Source: an uncultured Flavobacteriales bacterium | GTDB lineage: Bacteria > Bacteroidota > Bacteroidia > Flavobacteriales_D > Parvicellaceae | Direction of reading: 5' to 3' | Assembly (NCBI GenBank): GCA_943788115.1 | Contig: CALSPA010000018.1 | Span: 1 to 57,846, forward strand | DNA: 57,846 nt | In this document: piece by piece, positions 44,450 to 54,285 of the stretch | Numbering within the stretch: the stretch's first letter is position 1 | Layout: each line of letters opens with the position of its first letter | The notes under the pieces: generated by a model | What the model was told of the DNA's origin: nothing | Database searches by the model: none | The model's input: the letters and a program-made list of their open reading frames with translations, nothing else | Made by a program: the position numbers and the translations under genes

Positions 44450-45220
44450 TCAATTACCTTTTAACTTAAAAAGTTCACGAACTTTATTAAGGTCATCAAT
44501 TGTATCTACAGGTTGGCTAAATTCTTTGGTGATGGCAACTTTAATTTTACCTCCATTTTCTAACCACCTTAGCTGTTCTAGTTTTTCTAATTTTTCTATC
44601 TCACTTGAATCTAAAGTGCAAAATTTAGTCAATGCATTTACTGTGAATGCATAAAGCCCTATGTGCTGAAGGTATGTATGATGATTTGTCCATTTATTTT
44701 GAGCTATATCTCTTAAAAAAGGAATAGGATGTCTACTAAAATACATTGCAAAATCTAGTGAGTCTTTTACAAGGTAAACTTTACCGCTTTCAAGAGCTGA
44801 GCCTTTTTCAATTTCAAGTCCTAAAGTAGCAATAGTGGTTTCATTGTCTTTAAAGCAGCTAATAAGTTGTTCAATGTGATTCTTTTTTAAAAGAGGTTCG
44901 TCACCCTGTATGTTGATTATTATTTGGGGGGTGAAATTATTTTTATTTTGCCAACTGTTATAGGCTTCTAAACACCTATTTGTACCATTTTCATGATCTT
45001 GGCTAGTCATTTGAACTTCTCCTCCAAAACTTTTCACACAAGTTGCAATTCTTTGGTCGTCTGTGGCGACTATTACATGTTCTAAAATTTCTTTAGCTCT
45101 TTGATAAACGTGTTGAATCATCGGTTTTCCAGCGATTAACTCAAGTGGTTTTCCTTCAAGGCGACTTGAGTTAAATCTTGCAGGAATTATACCCAATACA
45201 TTTGATTTTTTAACGATCAT
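44450..45220 (-). CDS. kdsB: 3-deoxy-manno-octulosonate cytidylyltransferase (CMP-Kdo synthetase)
   Basis: This 256-residue enzyme activates Kdo with CTP to CMP-Kdo. It shows the sugar-nucleotidyltransferase start GIIPARFNSSRLEGKPL, then VYQRAKEI, VIVATDD, GTNRCLEA, INIQGDEPL and YLQHIGLYAFTV. It is the first gene of the kdsB-kdsD-kdsA operon (30 bp to kdsD). Confidence 0.95.
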   Translation of the reverse strand: MIVKKSNVLGIIPARFNSSRLEGKPLELIAGKPMIQHVYQRAKEILEHVIVATDDQRIATCVKSFGGEVQMTSQDHENGTNRCLEAYNSWQNKNNFTPQIIINIQGDEPLLKKNHIEQLISCFKDNETTIATLGLEIEKGSALESGKVYLVKDSLDFAMYFSRHPIPFLRDIAQNKWTNHHTYLQHIGLYAFTVNALTKFCTLDSSEIEKLEKLEQLRWLENGGKIKVAITKEFSQPVDTIDDLNKVRELFKLKGN

Positions 45221-45313
45221 AGTCTCAAAAATAAATATAAATTGTTGATTTAATCCATCAATTTAGTTGATCTCTATTTTTCTTTCATATGCTGAGATTG
45301 ATTATTTTTGAAT

Positions 45314-45970
45314 ATGAGTTTAAATGAGCTTAAAAAATACATCAATTCAAAACGAAGAGACTTTGCCGACAAACCATTGAATGAGCAAGAGACTTCTAAT
45401 AATCCTTTTGATCAATATGCAGTTTGGTTCCAAGAGGCATTAGCTGCTGAAATATTAGACCCCTATGCGGCCTGTGTTTCAACGGTGAACCAAAATGGTC
45501 AGCCTTCTTCAAGAATGGTATATATAAGAGATATAATTGATCAAGGATTTGTTTTTTATACTAATTATAATTCTTCAAAGGGTTTAGATATAGAGGTGAA
45601 TAAGAATGGTTCTTTTAATATTTTTTGGGGTGAGCTAGAAAGGCAGATTAGAATTAATGGTGAAATTGAAAAAGTGAGTCCAAAAGTTTCAGATGCGTAT
45701 TTTAATTCAAGACCAAGGGCGAGTCAATTGGGTGCTTGGGCTTCTTCTCAAAGTAATGTGTTGAAAAGTAGAGAAGAATTAACTCATAAATTAAATGAAA
45801 TTACAAAACAATTTGAAGGTAAGAAAGTTCCCCGACCAATGCATTGGGGTGGTTATCGTCTAGTTCCAAATTTAATTGAATTTTGGCAGGGTAGGCCAAG
45901 TAGATTACATGATAGAATTGTTTACACTAAAATAAATGACAAATGGGAAAGAAGTCGTTTGTCTCCATAG
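45314..45970 (+). CDS. pdxH: pyridoxamine 5'-phosphate oxidase
   Basis: This 218-residue FMN enzyme makes pyridoxal 5'-phosphate from PNP or PMP. Conserved features are SSRMVYIRD, FYTNYNSSKG, FNIFWGELERQIRINGEIEK and the C-terminal EFWQGRPSRLHDRI and WERSRLSP. The ATG at 45314 follows an in-frame TTG at 45308. The last 28 bp overlap the next GT gene. Confidence 0.94.
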   Translation: MSLNELKKYINSKRRDFADKPLNEQETSNNPFDQYAVWFQEALAAEILDPYAACVSTVNQNGQPSSRMVYIRDIIDQGFVFYTNYNSSKGLDIEVNKNGSFNIFWGELERQIRINGEIEKVSPKVSDAYFNSRPRASQLGAWASSQSNVLKSREELTHKLNEITKQFEGKKVPRPMHWGGYRLVPNLIEFWQGRPSRLHDRIVYTKINDKWERSRLSP

Positions 45971-47211
45971 CTGATACGTATTTTGATCGATTCCCTTCTT
46001 TAGATAATAATTTAGGCTCACTTGCTAATCAAAAATTAAAATTAATTGTTGTTATTCCCTCTTATGACGAACCTCAATTAATATCCTCTATTAACTCTTT
46101 ATTGAATGCTGCAAATCATGTAGAAATATTTATTGAAGTTATAGTTGTGGTTAATCACTCTAAGTTGTCTGAAAATAAGGTGATTAGTCAAAACTTAAAA
46201 AGTATAAAAGAACTTCAGGATATTCCTAAATGTGATAATTTAAATGTTCATTGCATTTACTGTCCAGACATGAATCCAAAACATGCAGGTGTAGGTTGGG
46301 CAAGGAAAATAGGAATGGATCAAGCGTTGAGAAGGTTTAAGGCAATTAATTTCGATGGTCTTATCTGCTGTTTTGATGCAGATTCTAAAGTTGATGCTAA
46401 TTATTTTTCTTCTTTATGGGAAACCTTTGAAAAGGAATCATTTAATGGAGCGTCAATTCATTTTGAGCACCCATTATTTGGTGATGAATTTGATTCATCG
46501 ATTTATAAAGAAATCGCTTTGTATGAAACTCATTTAAGGTACTACAAGAACGCACTTTCTTTTTGTGGATTTCCATATGCTTTTCATACAGTTGGTAGCT
46601 CTATGGTCGTAAAAGCATCTGCTTACGCTAAACAAGGTGGTATGAATAGGAGGAAAGCAGGTGAAGATTTTTATTTTATTAATAAAATAATTGCTTTGGG
46701 TAATTATTCTGAAATTTTTTCAACTAAAGTAATACCGTCTCCTAGAGTTTCTGATAGAGTTCCCTTTGGAACAGGAAGAGCAATTAAAGAATCATTAGAA
46801 GGCGATAAAGACCTTTCAAAAACATACGATTTTGAACTCTTTAGAATTATTAAAAGTTGGGTGAATCAAGTGATTTCTGAAAATACATATGATTATTGTT
46901 TATTCAGTAGTGAAATGAAATCATTTATTTCAGAAGATCAATGGGAAATGAAGCTTGGTCAGTTAAAGAAAAACACTTCATCTATAACATCTTTCAGGCA
47001 TCGTTTTTTTCAAGTATTTGATGCGTTTTGGACTCTTAAGTGTGTTCACTTTTTAAGAGATAATTATTTTTCAGATTCAGATTTACTTACTAATTCAAAT
47101 AAGTTGTTTGATGAATTTGAAATTGATAAAGCTTTAAATATTGATATTGCTATATCTACTTTCAGAAAATTAGATAAAAAAATAGGGGACCTAAATGGTC
47201 CCCTTAAGTAA
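45943..47211 (+). CDS. family 2 glycosyltransferase (GT-A fold)
   Basis: This 422-residue protein has VVIPSYDEPQLISSINSLL, the donor site CCFDADSKVD, and AGVGWARKIGMDQAL. No membrane helix is obvious. The acceptor and sugar are unknown. Its start lies 28 bp inside pdxH, so its translation is probably coupled to that unrelated gene. Its 3' end carries the terminator hairpin of the opposing ribosomal operon. Confidence 0.8.
   Translation: MGKKSFVSIADTYFDRFPSLDNNLGSLANQKLKLIVVIPSYDEPQLISSINSLLNAANHVEIFIEVIVVVNHSKLSENKVISQNLKSIKELQDIPKCDNLNVHCIYCPDMNPKHAGVGWARKIGMDQALRRFKAINFDGLICCFDADSKVDANYFSSLWETFEKESFNGASIHFEHPLFGDEFDSSIYKEIALYETHLRYYKNALSFCGFPYAFHTVGSSMVVKASAYAKQGGMNRRKAGEDFYFINKIIALGNYSEIFSTKVIPSPRVSDRVPFGTGRAIKESLEGDKDLSKTYDFELFRIIKSWVNQVISENTYDYCLFSSEMKSFISEDQWEMKLGQLKKNTSSITSFRHRFFQVFDAFWTLKCVHFLRDNYFSDSDLLTNSNKLFDEFEIDKALNIDIAISTFRKLDKKIGDLNGPLK
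47174..47203 (-). terminator. intrinsic terminator of the thrS-infC-rpmI-rplT operon
   Basis: On the minus strand a 7-bp GC-rich stem (GGGGACC and GGTCCCC with a 5-nt loop, 47185-47203) is followed by TATTTTTTTAT. It lies 27 bp beyond the rplT stop and inside the last codons of the converging GT gene, where it encodes part of that protein's tail. Confidence 0.85.
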
Positions 47212-47229
47212 TAACAACAATTAATATAT

Positions 47230-47574
47230 TTATTTCAATGAGTCAACTACTGCTTTGAATGCATCTGGATGATTCATTGCTAAGTCAGCTAAGGTTTTTC
47301 TGTTTAATTGAATTCCTTTTGCATTTACTTTTCCAATGAATTCAGAATAGCTCATTCCGTGTAATCTTGCAGCAGCATTGATTCTTTGAATCCATAGTGC
47401 TCTAAAATTTCTCTTTTTCTGTCTTCTGTCTCTATAAGCGTACTGAAGACCTTTTTCTACAGCATTTTTCGCTACTGTATGTACGTTTTTTCTTCTTCCG
47501 AAGTAACCTTTAGCAAGTTTTATTACTTTTTTTCTTCTTGCTTTAGCGGCTACACTGTTTACTGATCTAGGCAT
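47230..47574 (-). CDS. rplT: 50S ribosomal protein L20
   Basis: This 114-residue basic ribosomal protein has the typical start [20 protein letters not shown], then [30 protein letters not shown] and [10 protein letters not shown]. It binds 23S rRNA early in assembly, and in other bacteria it also represses its own operon. It is the last gene of the thrS-infC-rpmI-rplT operon, followed by the terminator. Confidence 0.97.
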   Translation of the reverse strand: MPRSVNSVAAKARRKKVIKLAKGYFGRRKNVHTVAKNAVEKGLQYAYRDRRQKKRNFRALWIQRINAAARLHGMSYSEFIGKVNAKGIQLNRKTLADLAMNHPDAFKAVVDSLK

Positions 47575-47674
47575 AATTTTAAGTTTTTTGGTAAGTAGCG
47601 TTAGTTTAACTAAGCTTATCTTTTATTTTTTTGACTATTTACCGGGTTTAACATTTAATAACCAAGAATATTTT

Positions 47675-47869
47675 CTAAGCACAAAGCTGTACTTTGATAT
47701 TCTTTAAATCTGACTTATGAACTAAAGTAGCTTTAGTCAGGTTTCTTTTTCTTTTTGTTGCTTTTTTTGTCAAAATGTGACTTTTAAAAGCATGCTTTCT
47801 TTTAATTTTTCCAGAACCAGTAAATTTAAATCTTTTCTTGGCACTGGAATTGGTTTTCATTTTTGGCAT
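47675..47869 (-). CDS. rpmI: 50S ribosomal protein L35
   Basis: This 64-residue, very basic L35 begins [20 protein letters not shown] and continues [16 protein letters not shown]. It lies between infC and rplT in the canonical order, with 100 bp before rplT that might hold an autoregulatory leader structure, though none is evident by eye. Confidence 0.97.
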   Translation of the reverse strand: MPKMKTNSSAKKRFKFTGSGKIKRKHAFKSHILTKKATKRKRNLTKATLVHKSDLKNIKVQLCA

Positions 47870-47899
47870 TGTACTATGTATTGTGTTGTTATTACTTTT

Positions 47900-48445
47900 T
47901 TATTTCTTTTTTGGGTTAATCATTATTATCATTTTCTTTCCTTGGAGATCTGGCATTGACTCTACAACTCCATAATCTTCCAATTCTTGAGCAAATTTTA
48001 ATAACAATATTTCTCCTCTATCTTTAAATACTATTGATCTTCCTTTAAAGAAAACAAATGCTTTTAATTTAGATCCTTCTGAAAGGAATTTTTTAGCATG
48101 ATTTAATTTAAATTGAAAATCGTGATCATCTGTGTTTGGACCAAATCTAATTTCTTTCAATACTACTTTAGATTGCTTAGATTTTAATTCTTTTTGTTTC
48201 TTTTTTTGCTCATAAAGAAACTTTTTATAATCAATAATCTTGCATACCGGTGGAGTAGCATTTGGAGATATTTCTACAAGGTCTAATTCTAGCTCTTCAG
48301 CCATTTGTACAGCTTTAGAGGTAGGGTAAACACCTTGCTCAATTCCTTCACCTACAACTCTAACTTCAGGAACTCTAATTCTCTCATTTATTCGGTGTGG
48401 ATCTTCTTTAAAAACCCTTGCACCTCTTGGTCTTCTTGGTCTAAT
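47900..48445 (-). CDS. infC: translation initiation factor IF-3, starting at ATT or ATA
   Basis: The first ATG in frame (48304) would begin at MAEELELDL and remove most of the N-terminal domain. Codons upstream read [20 protein letters not shown], then [20 protein letters not shown], the conserved IF-3 N-terminus, and the frame closes with a TAA at 48458-48460. Between this stop and the conserved region only ATA (48446-48448) and ATT (48443-48445) could serve as starts. AUU is the known infC start in E. coli, where IF-3 rejects such non-canonical codons and so controls its own level. With ATT the protein has 181 residues. The C-terminal domain contains VKLNHAKK-like and [13 protein letters not shown] segments. 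thrS ends 23 bp upstream. Confidence 0.93.
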   Translation of the reverse strand: MRPRRPRGARVFKEDPHRINERIRVPEVRVVGEGIEQGVYPTSKAVQMAEELELDLVEISPNATPPVCKIIDYKKFLYEQKKKQKELKSKQSKVVLKEIRFGPNTDDHDFQFKLNHAKKFLSEGSKLKAFVFFKGRSIVFKDRGEILLLKFAQELEDYGVVESMPDLQGKKMIIMINPKKK

Positions 48446-48468
48446 TATTACTTTACTTTAGTTAAACA

Positions 48469-50415
48469 TTAATTTTCAAATTGAATCAACTTATCATCAA
48501 TTTCTTTTTTTATGATTTGAGCAAATTCATCAATTTTAAATGTGCCTAAATCACCTTTTCCTTGTTGTCTTACTGAAACACATTTTTCAGAAGATTCTTT
48601 CTCTCCTATAATAAGCATGAAAGGGATCTTATTTACTTCGGCATCCCTAATTTTCCTGCCTATTTTTTCGTTTCTCTGGTCAACAAGTCCGCGAATATCG
48701 TAATTTTTTAGCAGTTTCAAAACTTCTTCACCATATTCATTGTAATTTTCGCTTATAGGAAGAATTATTATTTGCTCTGGATTAAGCCACAATGGAAATT
48801 TACCTGCTGTATGTTCAATTAATAACGCAATAAATCTTTCCAAAGAACCGAAGGGGGCTCTATGAATCATTACTGGCCTATGTTTAAGGTTGTCTGCACC
48901 TGTATATTCTAATTCAAATCTCTCAGGTAAATTATAATCTACTTGAATAGTTCCTAATTGCCAGCTACGATTAAGCGCATCTTTCACCATGAAATCCAAT
49001 TTAGGACCATAAAAAGCGGCTTCACCATATTCGACAACAGTTTCTAAGTTTTTTTCGGCTGCTGCTTTTAAAATTGCTGCTTCTGCTTTTCCCCAATTTT
49101 CTTCAGAACCAATGTATTTATCTCTGTCGACCTTGTCTCTCAGGGATACTTGAACAACAAAATCTTTAAAATCTAGCGCTTTAAATACATAAAGTACCAA
49201 ATCAATTACTTTTTTAAACTCATCTTCTAGTTGATCTTGTCTACAAAAAATATGTGCATCATCTTGAGTAAAACCTCTTACTCTTGTTAAACCATGAAGC
49301 TCTCCACTTTGTTCATATCTGTATACAGTTCCAAACTCTGCTAATCTCAAAGGTAAATCTTTGTAAGATTTTGGCGATGCTTTAAAGATTTCACAATGAT
49401 GAGGGCAATTCATTGGTTTTAGCAAAAATTCTTCTCCTTCGTTTGGTGTGTTTATAGGTTGAAATGAATCTTCCCCATATTTTTCATAATGACCAGAACA
49501 AACGTATAAATCCTTATGTCCGATATGTGGAGTTGCAACAGGTAAATATCCAGTAGATATTTGTGCCTTTTTCATGAATTCAATTAAACGATCCCTTAAA
49601 GCAGCTCCTTTTGGAAGCCATAAAGGAAGCCCAGAACCAACCCTTTCTGAAAATGTGAAAAGCTCCAATTCTTTGCCTAATTTTCGATGATCCCTTTTTT
49701 TAGCTTCTTCTAAAAGCTCTAAGTATGCAGTTAATTCTTTATTCTTTAAAAATGAAATGCCATAAATTCTTGTGAGTTGTTTGTTTTTTTCATCACCTCT
49801 CCAATAAGCACCAGCAATGTTCATTAGCTTAACAGCTTTTATAAAACCAGTGTGTGGAATATGAGGGCCTCTGCATAAATCGGTGAAATTACCTTGTTTG
49901 TAAAAAGTGATGTTACCGTCTTCTAAATCTTCTAATAATTCTAATTTATATTGATCACCTTTTTTGGTGAAATAATCTATGGCATCTTTTTTAGATATTT
50001 CTGATCTTAAAAACTCATTTTTTTGTCGAGCTAGTTCGAGCATTTTCTGCTCTACTTTGGGTAAATCTTTTTCAGAAATTTCGTGAGTCCCCAAGTCAAT
50101 ATCGTAATAAAATCCGTTGTCTATAGGTGGTCCAATTGCAAGTTTTATACCTGGGTAAATTTCTTCCAAAGCTTCTGCCATTAAATGAGCAGAACTGTGC
50201 CACATTGTAGATTTCCCTTCTTTATCGTTGAAGGTAAGAAGCTTTAAATTAACATCGGCATCTAACTTTCTAGTAAGATCCCAGACTTCTCCATTTATTT
50301 CAGCAGCTAAAACATTTCTAGCCAATCCTTCACTTATGCTTTTGGCAACATCAAGTGATGAACTGCCTTTTTCAATCTCTCTAACAGAACCATCCGGTAA
50401 AGTAACTTTAATCAT
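48469..50415 (-). CDS. thrS: threonyl-tRNA synthetase
   Basis: This 648-residue class II synthetase has an N-terminal TGS domain ([16 protein letters not shown]), an editing domain with [13 protein letters not shown] (HxxxH), the catalytic core with [12 protein letters not shown] (zinc Cys) and [14 protein letters not shown], motif 3 [18 protein letters not shown], and a C-terminal anticodon-binding domain. It is the first gene of the thrS-infC-rpmI-rplT operon. Confidence 0.97.
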   Translation of the reverse strand: MIKVTLPDGSVREIEKGSSSLDVAKSISEGLARNVLAAEINGEVWDLTRKLDADVNLKLLTFNDKEGKSTMWHSSAHLMAEALEEIYPGIKLAIGPPIDNGFYYDIDLGTHEISEKDLPKVEQKMLELARQKNEFLRSEISKKDAIDYFTKKGDQYKLELLEDLEDGNITFYKQGNFTDLCRGPHIPHTGFIKAVKLMNIAGAYWRGDEKNKQLTRIYGISFLKNKELTAYLELLEEAKKRDHRKLGKELELFTFSERVGSGLPLWLPKGAALRDRLIEFMKKAQISTGYLPVATPHIGHKDLYVCSGHYEKYGEDSFQPINTPNEGEEFLLKPMNCPHHCEIFKASPKSYKDLPLRLAEFGTVYRYEQSGELHGLTRVRGFTQDDAHIFCRQDQLEDEFKKVIDLVLYVFKALDFKDFVVQVSLRDKVDRDKYIGSEENWGKAEAAILKAAAEKNLETVVEYGEAAFYGPKLDFMVKDALNRSWQLGTIQVDYNLPERFELEYTGADNLKHRPVMIHRAPFGSLERFIALLIEHTAGKFPLWLNPEQIIILPISENYNEYGEEVLKLLKNYDIRGLVDQRNEKIGRKIRDAEVNKIPFMLIIGEKESSEKCVSVRQQGKGDLGTFKIDEFAQIIKKEIDDKLIQFEN

Positions 50416-50434
50416 TATCTTTTAATTAGGTTGG

Positions 50435-50461
50435 CAAATATAATTATTTGGTAGGTTATAA
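50435..50461 (-). promoter_or_regulatory. possible promoter of the thrS operon
   Basis: On the minus strand TATATTTG, a full match to TAnnTTTG, lies 16 bases after TTA (consensus TTG) and about 19 bases before the thrS ATG. It is weak on the -33 side and could be chance. Confidence 0.33.
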
Positions 50462-50499
50462 CTTCTTTATCAATTAAATTATTCATTTAATTTGTATTC

Positions 50500-50928
50500 A
50501 TGAATAAAGAGATAATAAAAAAATACGGAGAAACTAATAATTTTGGCCGTCTTCTAGGAATGAATTATGAACTGCATGAATCAGGAGATATTCATTATCA
50601 TGTTAAAATTAATAAAGAACATTTAGCAACTAAAACTGCTGCTCATGGTGGTTTGTTGGCAGCAATGATGGATGGTGTTGTAGGAGTGGCTGCTTTAGAG
50701 AGAGTCTCAAATAAAGGGAAGGTGGTTTCAACAGTAGAAATGAAATTAAATTTTTTACATCCAGCTTTTTTAAATGATGAATTAATTGGAGTAGGTAAAG
50801 TTTTAAAAGAAGGTAAGCGAATTATTGTTGTTGAAGGTAAGATATATAATCAAGATAATGTTCTGTTAGCTGTTAGTATTGCAACAATGAATGCATACCC
50901 TTTTGAAAAAAGCGACATGAACAGTTGA
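50500..50928 (+). CDS. PaaI-type hotdog thioesterase
   Basis: This 142-residue hotdog protein has the PaaI pattern: the substrate-binding KTAAHGGLLAAMMDGVVGVAA helix (with the HGG motif and Asp) and STVEMKLNFLHPA. It probably hydrolyses an acyl-CoA or aromatic acyl-CoA. It lies 45 bp before the large BNR-repeat gene. Confidence 0.87.
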   Translation: MNKEIIKKYGETNNFGRLLGMNYELHESGDIHYHVKINKEHLATKTAAHGGLLAAMMDGVVGVAALERVSNKGKVVSTVEMKLNFLHPAFLNDELIGVGKVLKEGKRIIVVEGKIYNQDNVLLAVSIATMNAYPFEKSDMNS

Positions 50929-50973
50929 TTTATTTTTCAATAACTAATTGTAAATTCACGAAAAAAATAAAAT

Positions 50974-53900
50974 ATGTTTAAAATTGTTTCGCTTTCATTA
51001 ATTCTAGCAATTTCTGCAATTCCAATTGCTGATAAAAAGCAAAAAGAAAAAAGTACTTTTTCTAAAATGTCTCTTCCAGGCATTAAATTTCGTTCTATAG
51101 GACCAGCTTTAACTGCTGGAAGAATTGCTGATATAGCAGTGAACCCCGAAAATAACAGTGAATATTTTTTGGCTGTTGCTTCAGGTGGAGTCTGGAAAAC
51201 TACAAATTCTGGAAATACTTACAATCCTGTATTTGATTCTCAAGGTTCATATAGTACTGGTTGTGTTACAATTGACCCTTCTTTTAGTAATGTTGTTTGG
51301 GTTGGAACAGGTGAGAATAACAACCAAAGAAGCGTTGCTTACGGAGATGGTGTATACAAAAGTGTTGATGGAGGTAAATCCTGGAAAAACATGGGTCTTA
51401 AAAAATCTGAACATATTGGTAATATTGTTGTAGACCCAACTAACTCTCAACATGTTTTTGTTGCTGCTTATGGTCCATTATGGAGCAAGGGTGGAGATAG
51501 AGGTTTGTATGAAACTAAAGATGGTGGTAAAACATGGGATCTTTCAATAAAAGTTGATGAAAATACAGGTATTAATGAAGTTCACATGGACCCTGAAAAT
51601 CCTAATATAATTTATGCAACAGCTCACCAAAGAAGAAGACATGTTTTTACTTATGTTGGAGGTGGTCCAGGATCAAAAATGTATAAATCTATTGACGGTG
51701 GAGTATCTTGGGATACTTTAAAAAATGGGCTACCGAGCTCAATTATGGGTAGAATAGGTATGGCAATATCTCCATCTGAACCTTCTCATTTATATGCTAT
51801 AATTGAGGCAGAAAAAGATAAGAGTGGTTTATATAAGTCTATCAATAGAGGTGGTAGCTGGTCTAAGGTGAATAAATATTCTACAAGTGGTAATTATTAT
51901 CAAGAAATTGTATGTGACCCTTTAGACAAGGACAAGCTGTTTTTTATGGATACTTGGTTGCATCATTCTGAAGATGGCGGTAAAACAGTTAAAGCCACAG
52001 GTGAAAAAAGTAAACATGTAGATAATCATTGCCTGTGGGTAGACCCCAACGATACAAAACATTGGATTGTGGGTTGTGATGGTGGTGTTTACGAAACTTG
52101 GGATCATGCTGCTAACTGGCATTATAAAGCTAATCTACCCATTACACAATTTTACAAAGTAGCTACCGATAATGATTTTCCTTTTTACAACATTTATGGA
52201 GGAACTCAGGATAACAATAGTTTAGGAGGGCCATCGAGAACCATTAATAACCATGGTATAATGAATTCAGATTGGTACATAACAAAAGGTGGAGATGGTT
52301 TTGAGGCTGCTATAGACCCAGAGAATCCAAACATTGTATATTCTCAATCTCAATACGGATGGTTGGCTAGATACGATAAACTAACAGGTGAGAATGTTGG
52401 AATTAAGCCAGTTGCTAACCCTGGAGAAACTGCTCTTCGTTGGAATTGGGATGCTCCGCTTATTATAAGCCCTCACAACAATAAACGTTTATATTTTGCT
52501 GCAAACAAGCTTTTTAGAAGCGATAATAGAGGAGATACTTGGAAGTGTATAAGTACCGATTTAAGTAGAAACCTTGATAGAAATAAAATGCCTGTCATGG
52601 GAAGGATTCAGAGTTCAGATGCTGTTATGAAAAATAAGTCTACTACTATGTTTGGTAACATTGTAGCACTTGATGAGTCACCTGTTCAGGAAGATTTACT
52701 TTATGTTGGCACAGACGATGGTTTAATTCACGTTACTGAAAATGGGGGTACAAGTTGGCGAAAAATAAATAAGGTGAAAGGTATTCCTGAAATGACATAT
52801 GTTAATGCACTTGTTGCCTCTACTCATAACAAGGATAGGGTTTATGCCGTTTTTAACAACCATAAAAAAGGAGATTTCAACCCTTATTTAATGGTTAGTG
52901 ATGATAAAGGTGATTCTTGGAAATCTATTGCATCAAACTTACCCAAAAGAGGGTCTCTATATGATGTTGCAGAAGATCATGTAGATCCAAATTTACTTTT
53001 TGTAGGTACAGAATTTGGGGTTTTCTTTACTACAGATGGTGGAGGAGAATGGAAACAAATTAAAGCTGGAATACCTACCATTGCAGTGAGAGATTTAGAA
53101 ATACAAAAAAGAGAAAATGATTTGGTTGTTGCCAGTTTTGGTAGAGGATTTTATGTGCTTGATGATTACTCTCCTTTAAGAGAATTAAAATCTACAGTAT
53201 CCAAAAAGGCTCACATATATCCAATTAAAAATTCTTTAATGTATGTAGATGCAAGACCTTTAGGAAATAGAGGTAAAAGTTCGCAGGGTGAATCTCTTTA
53301 TACTGCTTCAAACCCACCCTTAGGTGCTGTTATAACTTACTATTTTAACGATACACTTAAAACTGCAAAGAGTATTCGTCAGCAGAAAGAGGCAAAGCTT
53401 ATAAAAGCAGGTAAAGATATTGATTACCCTTCTTTAGATGCTTTAAGGAAAGAAGACAGAGAAGAAAAACCATACTTGCTATTTACAATTTATGATGACC
53501 AGGGTGATGAAATTAGAAAAATGATTCAAAAACCTTCTCTAGGAATGCAACGAATTGTTTGGGATTTTAGAATGACTCCTAAGAGCTCAATTCAGCTTAA
53601 AAGTGCAAAACCTGGTAGATATGGAGAGGCAAATTCTGGTCCTTTAGCTTTACCAGGAAAATATGCAGTTTCTATGCATAAAGTTGTAGATGGTGTAGCT
53701 ACACTAATGGTTGATAAGACTCCTTTTAATTGTAATTGGTTAGAGCAAATGAGTATTCCTGTTGCTGATAAAAAACAAACTTTAGCATTTCAGATAAAAG
53801 TTACTAAACTTAGAAGAGCTGTAGATGGATCTTCAAAAATGCTTTCTTCTATAAATGATAGAATAAAATACATTAAAGCCGCGCTTAAGAGCTATCCAAA

Positions 53901-54246
53901 TTTAGATTTAACAAAAATAAATTTAGTAAAAGAACTTGAGCAAAAAGCTGATGTCATTAGCATTGCTTTATACGGAGACCCTTCATTGTCTAAGAGAGAT
54001 ATTGAACAAAATGAATCCATAGGAGGAAGCGTTGGTTTAATTATTTGGAACATGTGGAGAAGTAGATCTAATCCTACAACAACTAATAAAAAGCTTTATA
54101 ATTCTGCCTCAGATGCTTATTCAAAATTAATAATATCTCTTTCTAACTTGGAGGAAGATGTTGTTGGTTTAGAGAGTTATTTAGATGAAAACGATGTTCC
54201 CTACACACCAAATAGAAACATTATAAATAATTGGAAAGAAGAATAA
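50974..54246 (+). CDS. large exported beta-propeller protein (BNR/sortilin-like repeats)
   Basis: This 1090-residue protein has a short N-terminal signal sequence and many copies of the asp-box BNR repeat, for example SGGVWKTTNSGNTY, YKSVDGGKSWKNMG, YETKDGGKTWDL and FTTDGGGEWKQI, which fold as beta propellers (about residues 40-760). A C-terminal beta/helical region follows. Such proteins are annotated as VPS10/sortilin-like, glycosyl-hydrolase-like or photosystem II assembly factor-like; no catalytic residue can be assigned. It lacks an obvious T9SS C-terminal domain. Confidence 0.86.
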   Translation: MFKIVSLSLILAISAIPIADKKQKEKSTFSKMSLPGIKFRSIGPALTAGRIADIAVNPENNSEYFLAVASGGVWKTTNSGNTYNPVFDSQGSYSTGCVTIDPSFSNVVWVGTGENNNQRSVAYGDGVYKSVDGGKSWKNMGLKKSEHIGNIVVDPTNSQHVFVAAYGPLWSKGGDRGLYETKDGGKTWDLSIKVDENTGINEVHMDPENPNIIYATAHQRRRHVFTYVGGGPGSKMYKSIDGGVSWDTLKNGLPSSIMGRIGMAISPSEPSHLYAIIEAEKDKSGLYKSINRGGSWSKVNKYSTSGNYYQEIVCDPLDKDKLFFMDTWLHHSEDGGKTVKATGEKSKHVDNHCLWVDPNDTKHWIVGCDGGVYETWDHAANWHYKANLPITQFYKVATDNDFPFYNIYGGTQDNNSLGGPSRTINNHGIMNSDWYITKGGDGFEAAIDPENPNIVYSQSQYGWLARYDKLTGENVGIKPVANPGETALRWNWDAPLIISPHNNKRLYFAANKLFRSDNRGDTWKCISTDLSRNLDRNKMPVMGRIQSSDAVMKNKSTTMFGNIVALDESPVQEDLLYVGTDDGLIHVTENGGTSWRKINKVKGIPEMTYVNALVASTHNKDRVYAVFNNHKKGDFNPYLMVSDDKGDSWKSIASNLPKRGSLYDVAEDHVDPNLLFVGTEFGVFFTTDGGGEWKQIKAGIPTIAVRDLEIQKRENDLVVASFGRGFYVLDDYSPLRELKSTVSKKAHIYPIKNSLMYVDARPLGNRGKSSQGESLYTASNPPLGAVITYYFNDTLKTAKSIRQQKEAKLIKAGKDIDYPSLDALRKEDREEKPYLLFTIYDDQGDEIRKMIQKPSLGMQRIVWDFRMTPKSSIQLKSAKPGRYGEANSGPLALPGKYAVSMHKVVDGVATLMVDKTPFNCNWLEQMSIPVADKKQTLAFQIKVTKLRRAVDGSSKMLSSINDRIKYIKAALKSYPNLDLTKINLVKELEQKADVISIALYGDPSLSKRDIEQNESIGGSVGLIIWNMWRSRSNPTTTNKKLYNSASDAYSKLIISLSNLEEDVVGLESYLDENDVPYTPNRNIINNWKEE

Positions 54247-54285
54247 TTAATTTAGTATTCATAAATTTTAATCTAAAAGTATATT

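Noticed and set aside
45303..45310. TATTTTTG before pdxH as a promoter -7 element
   Set aside because: No TTG at 17-20 bases upstream and only three bases to the ATG; AT-rich chance match.
48304..48306. ATG at 48304 as the infC start
   Set aside because: It would delete the strongly conserved IF-3 N-terminal domain that is encoded in frame upstream.
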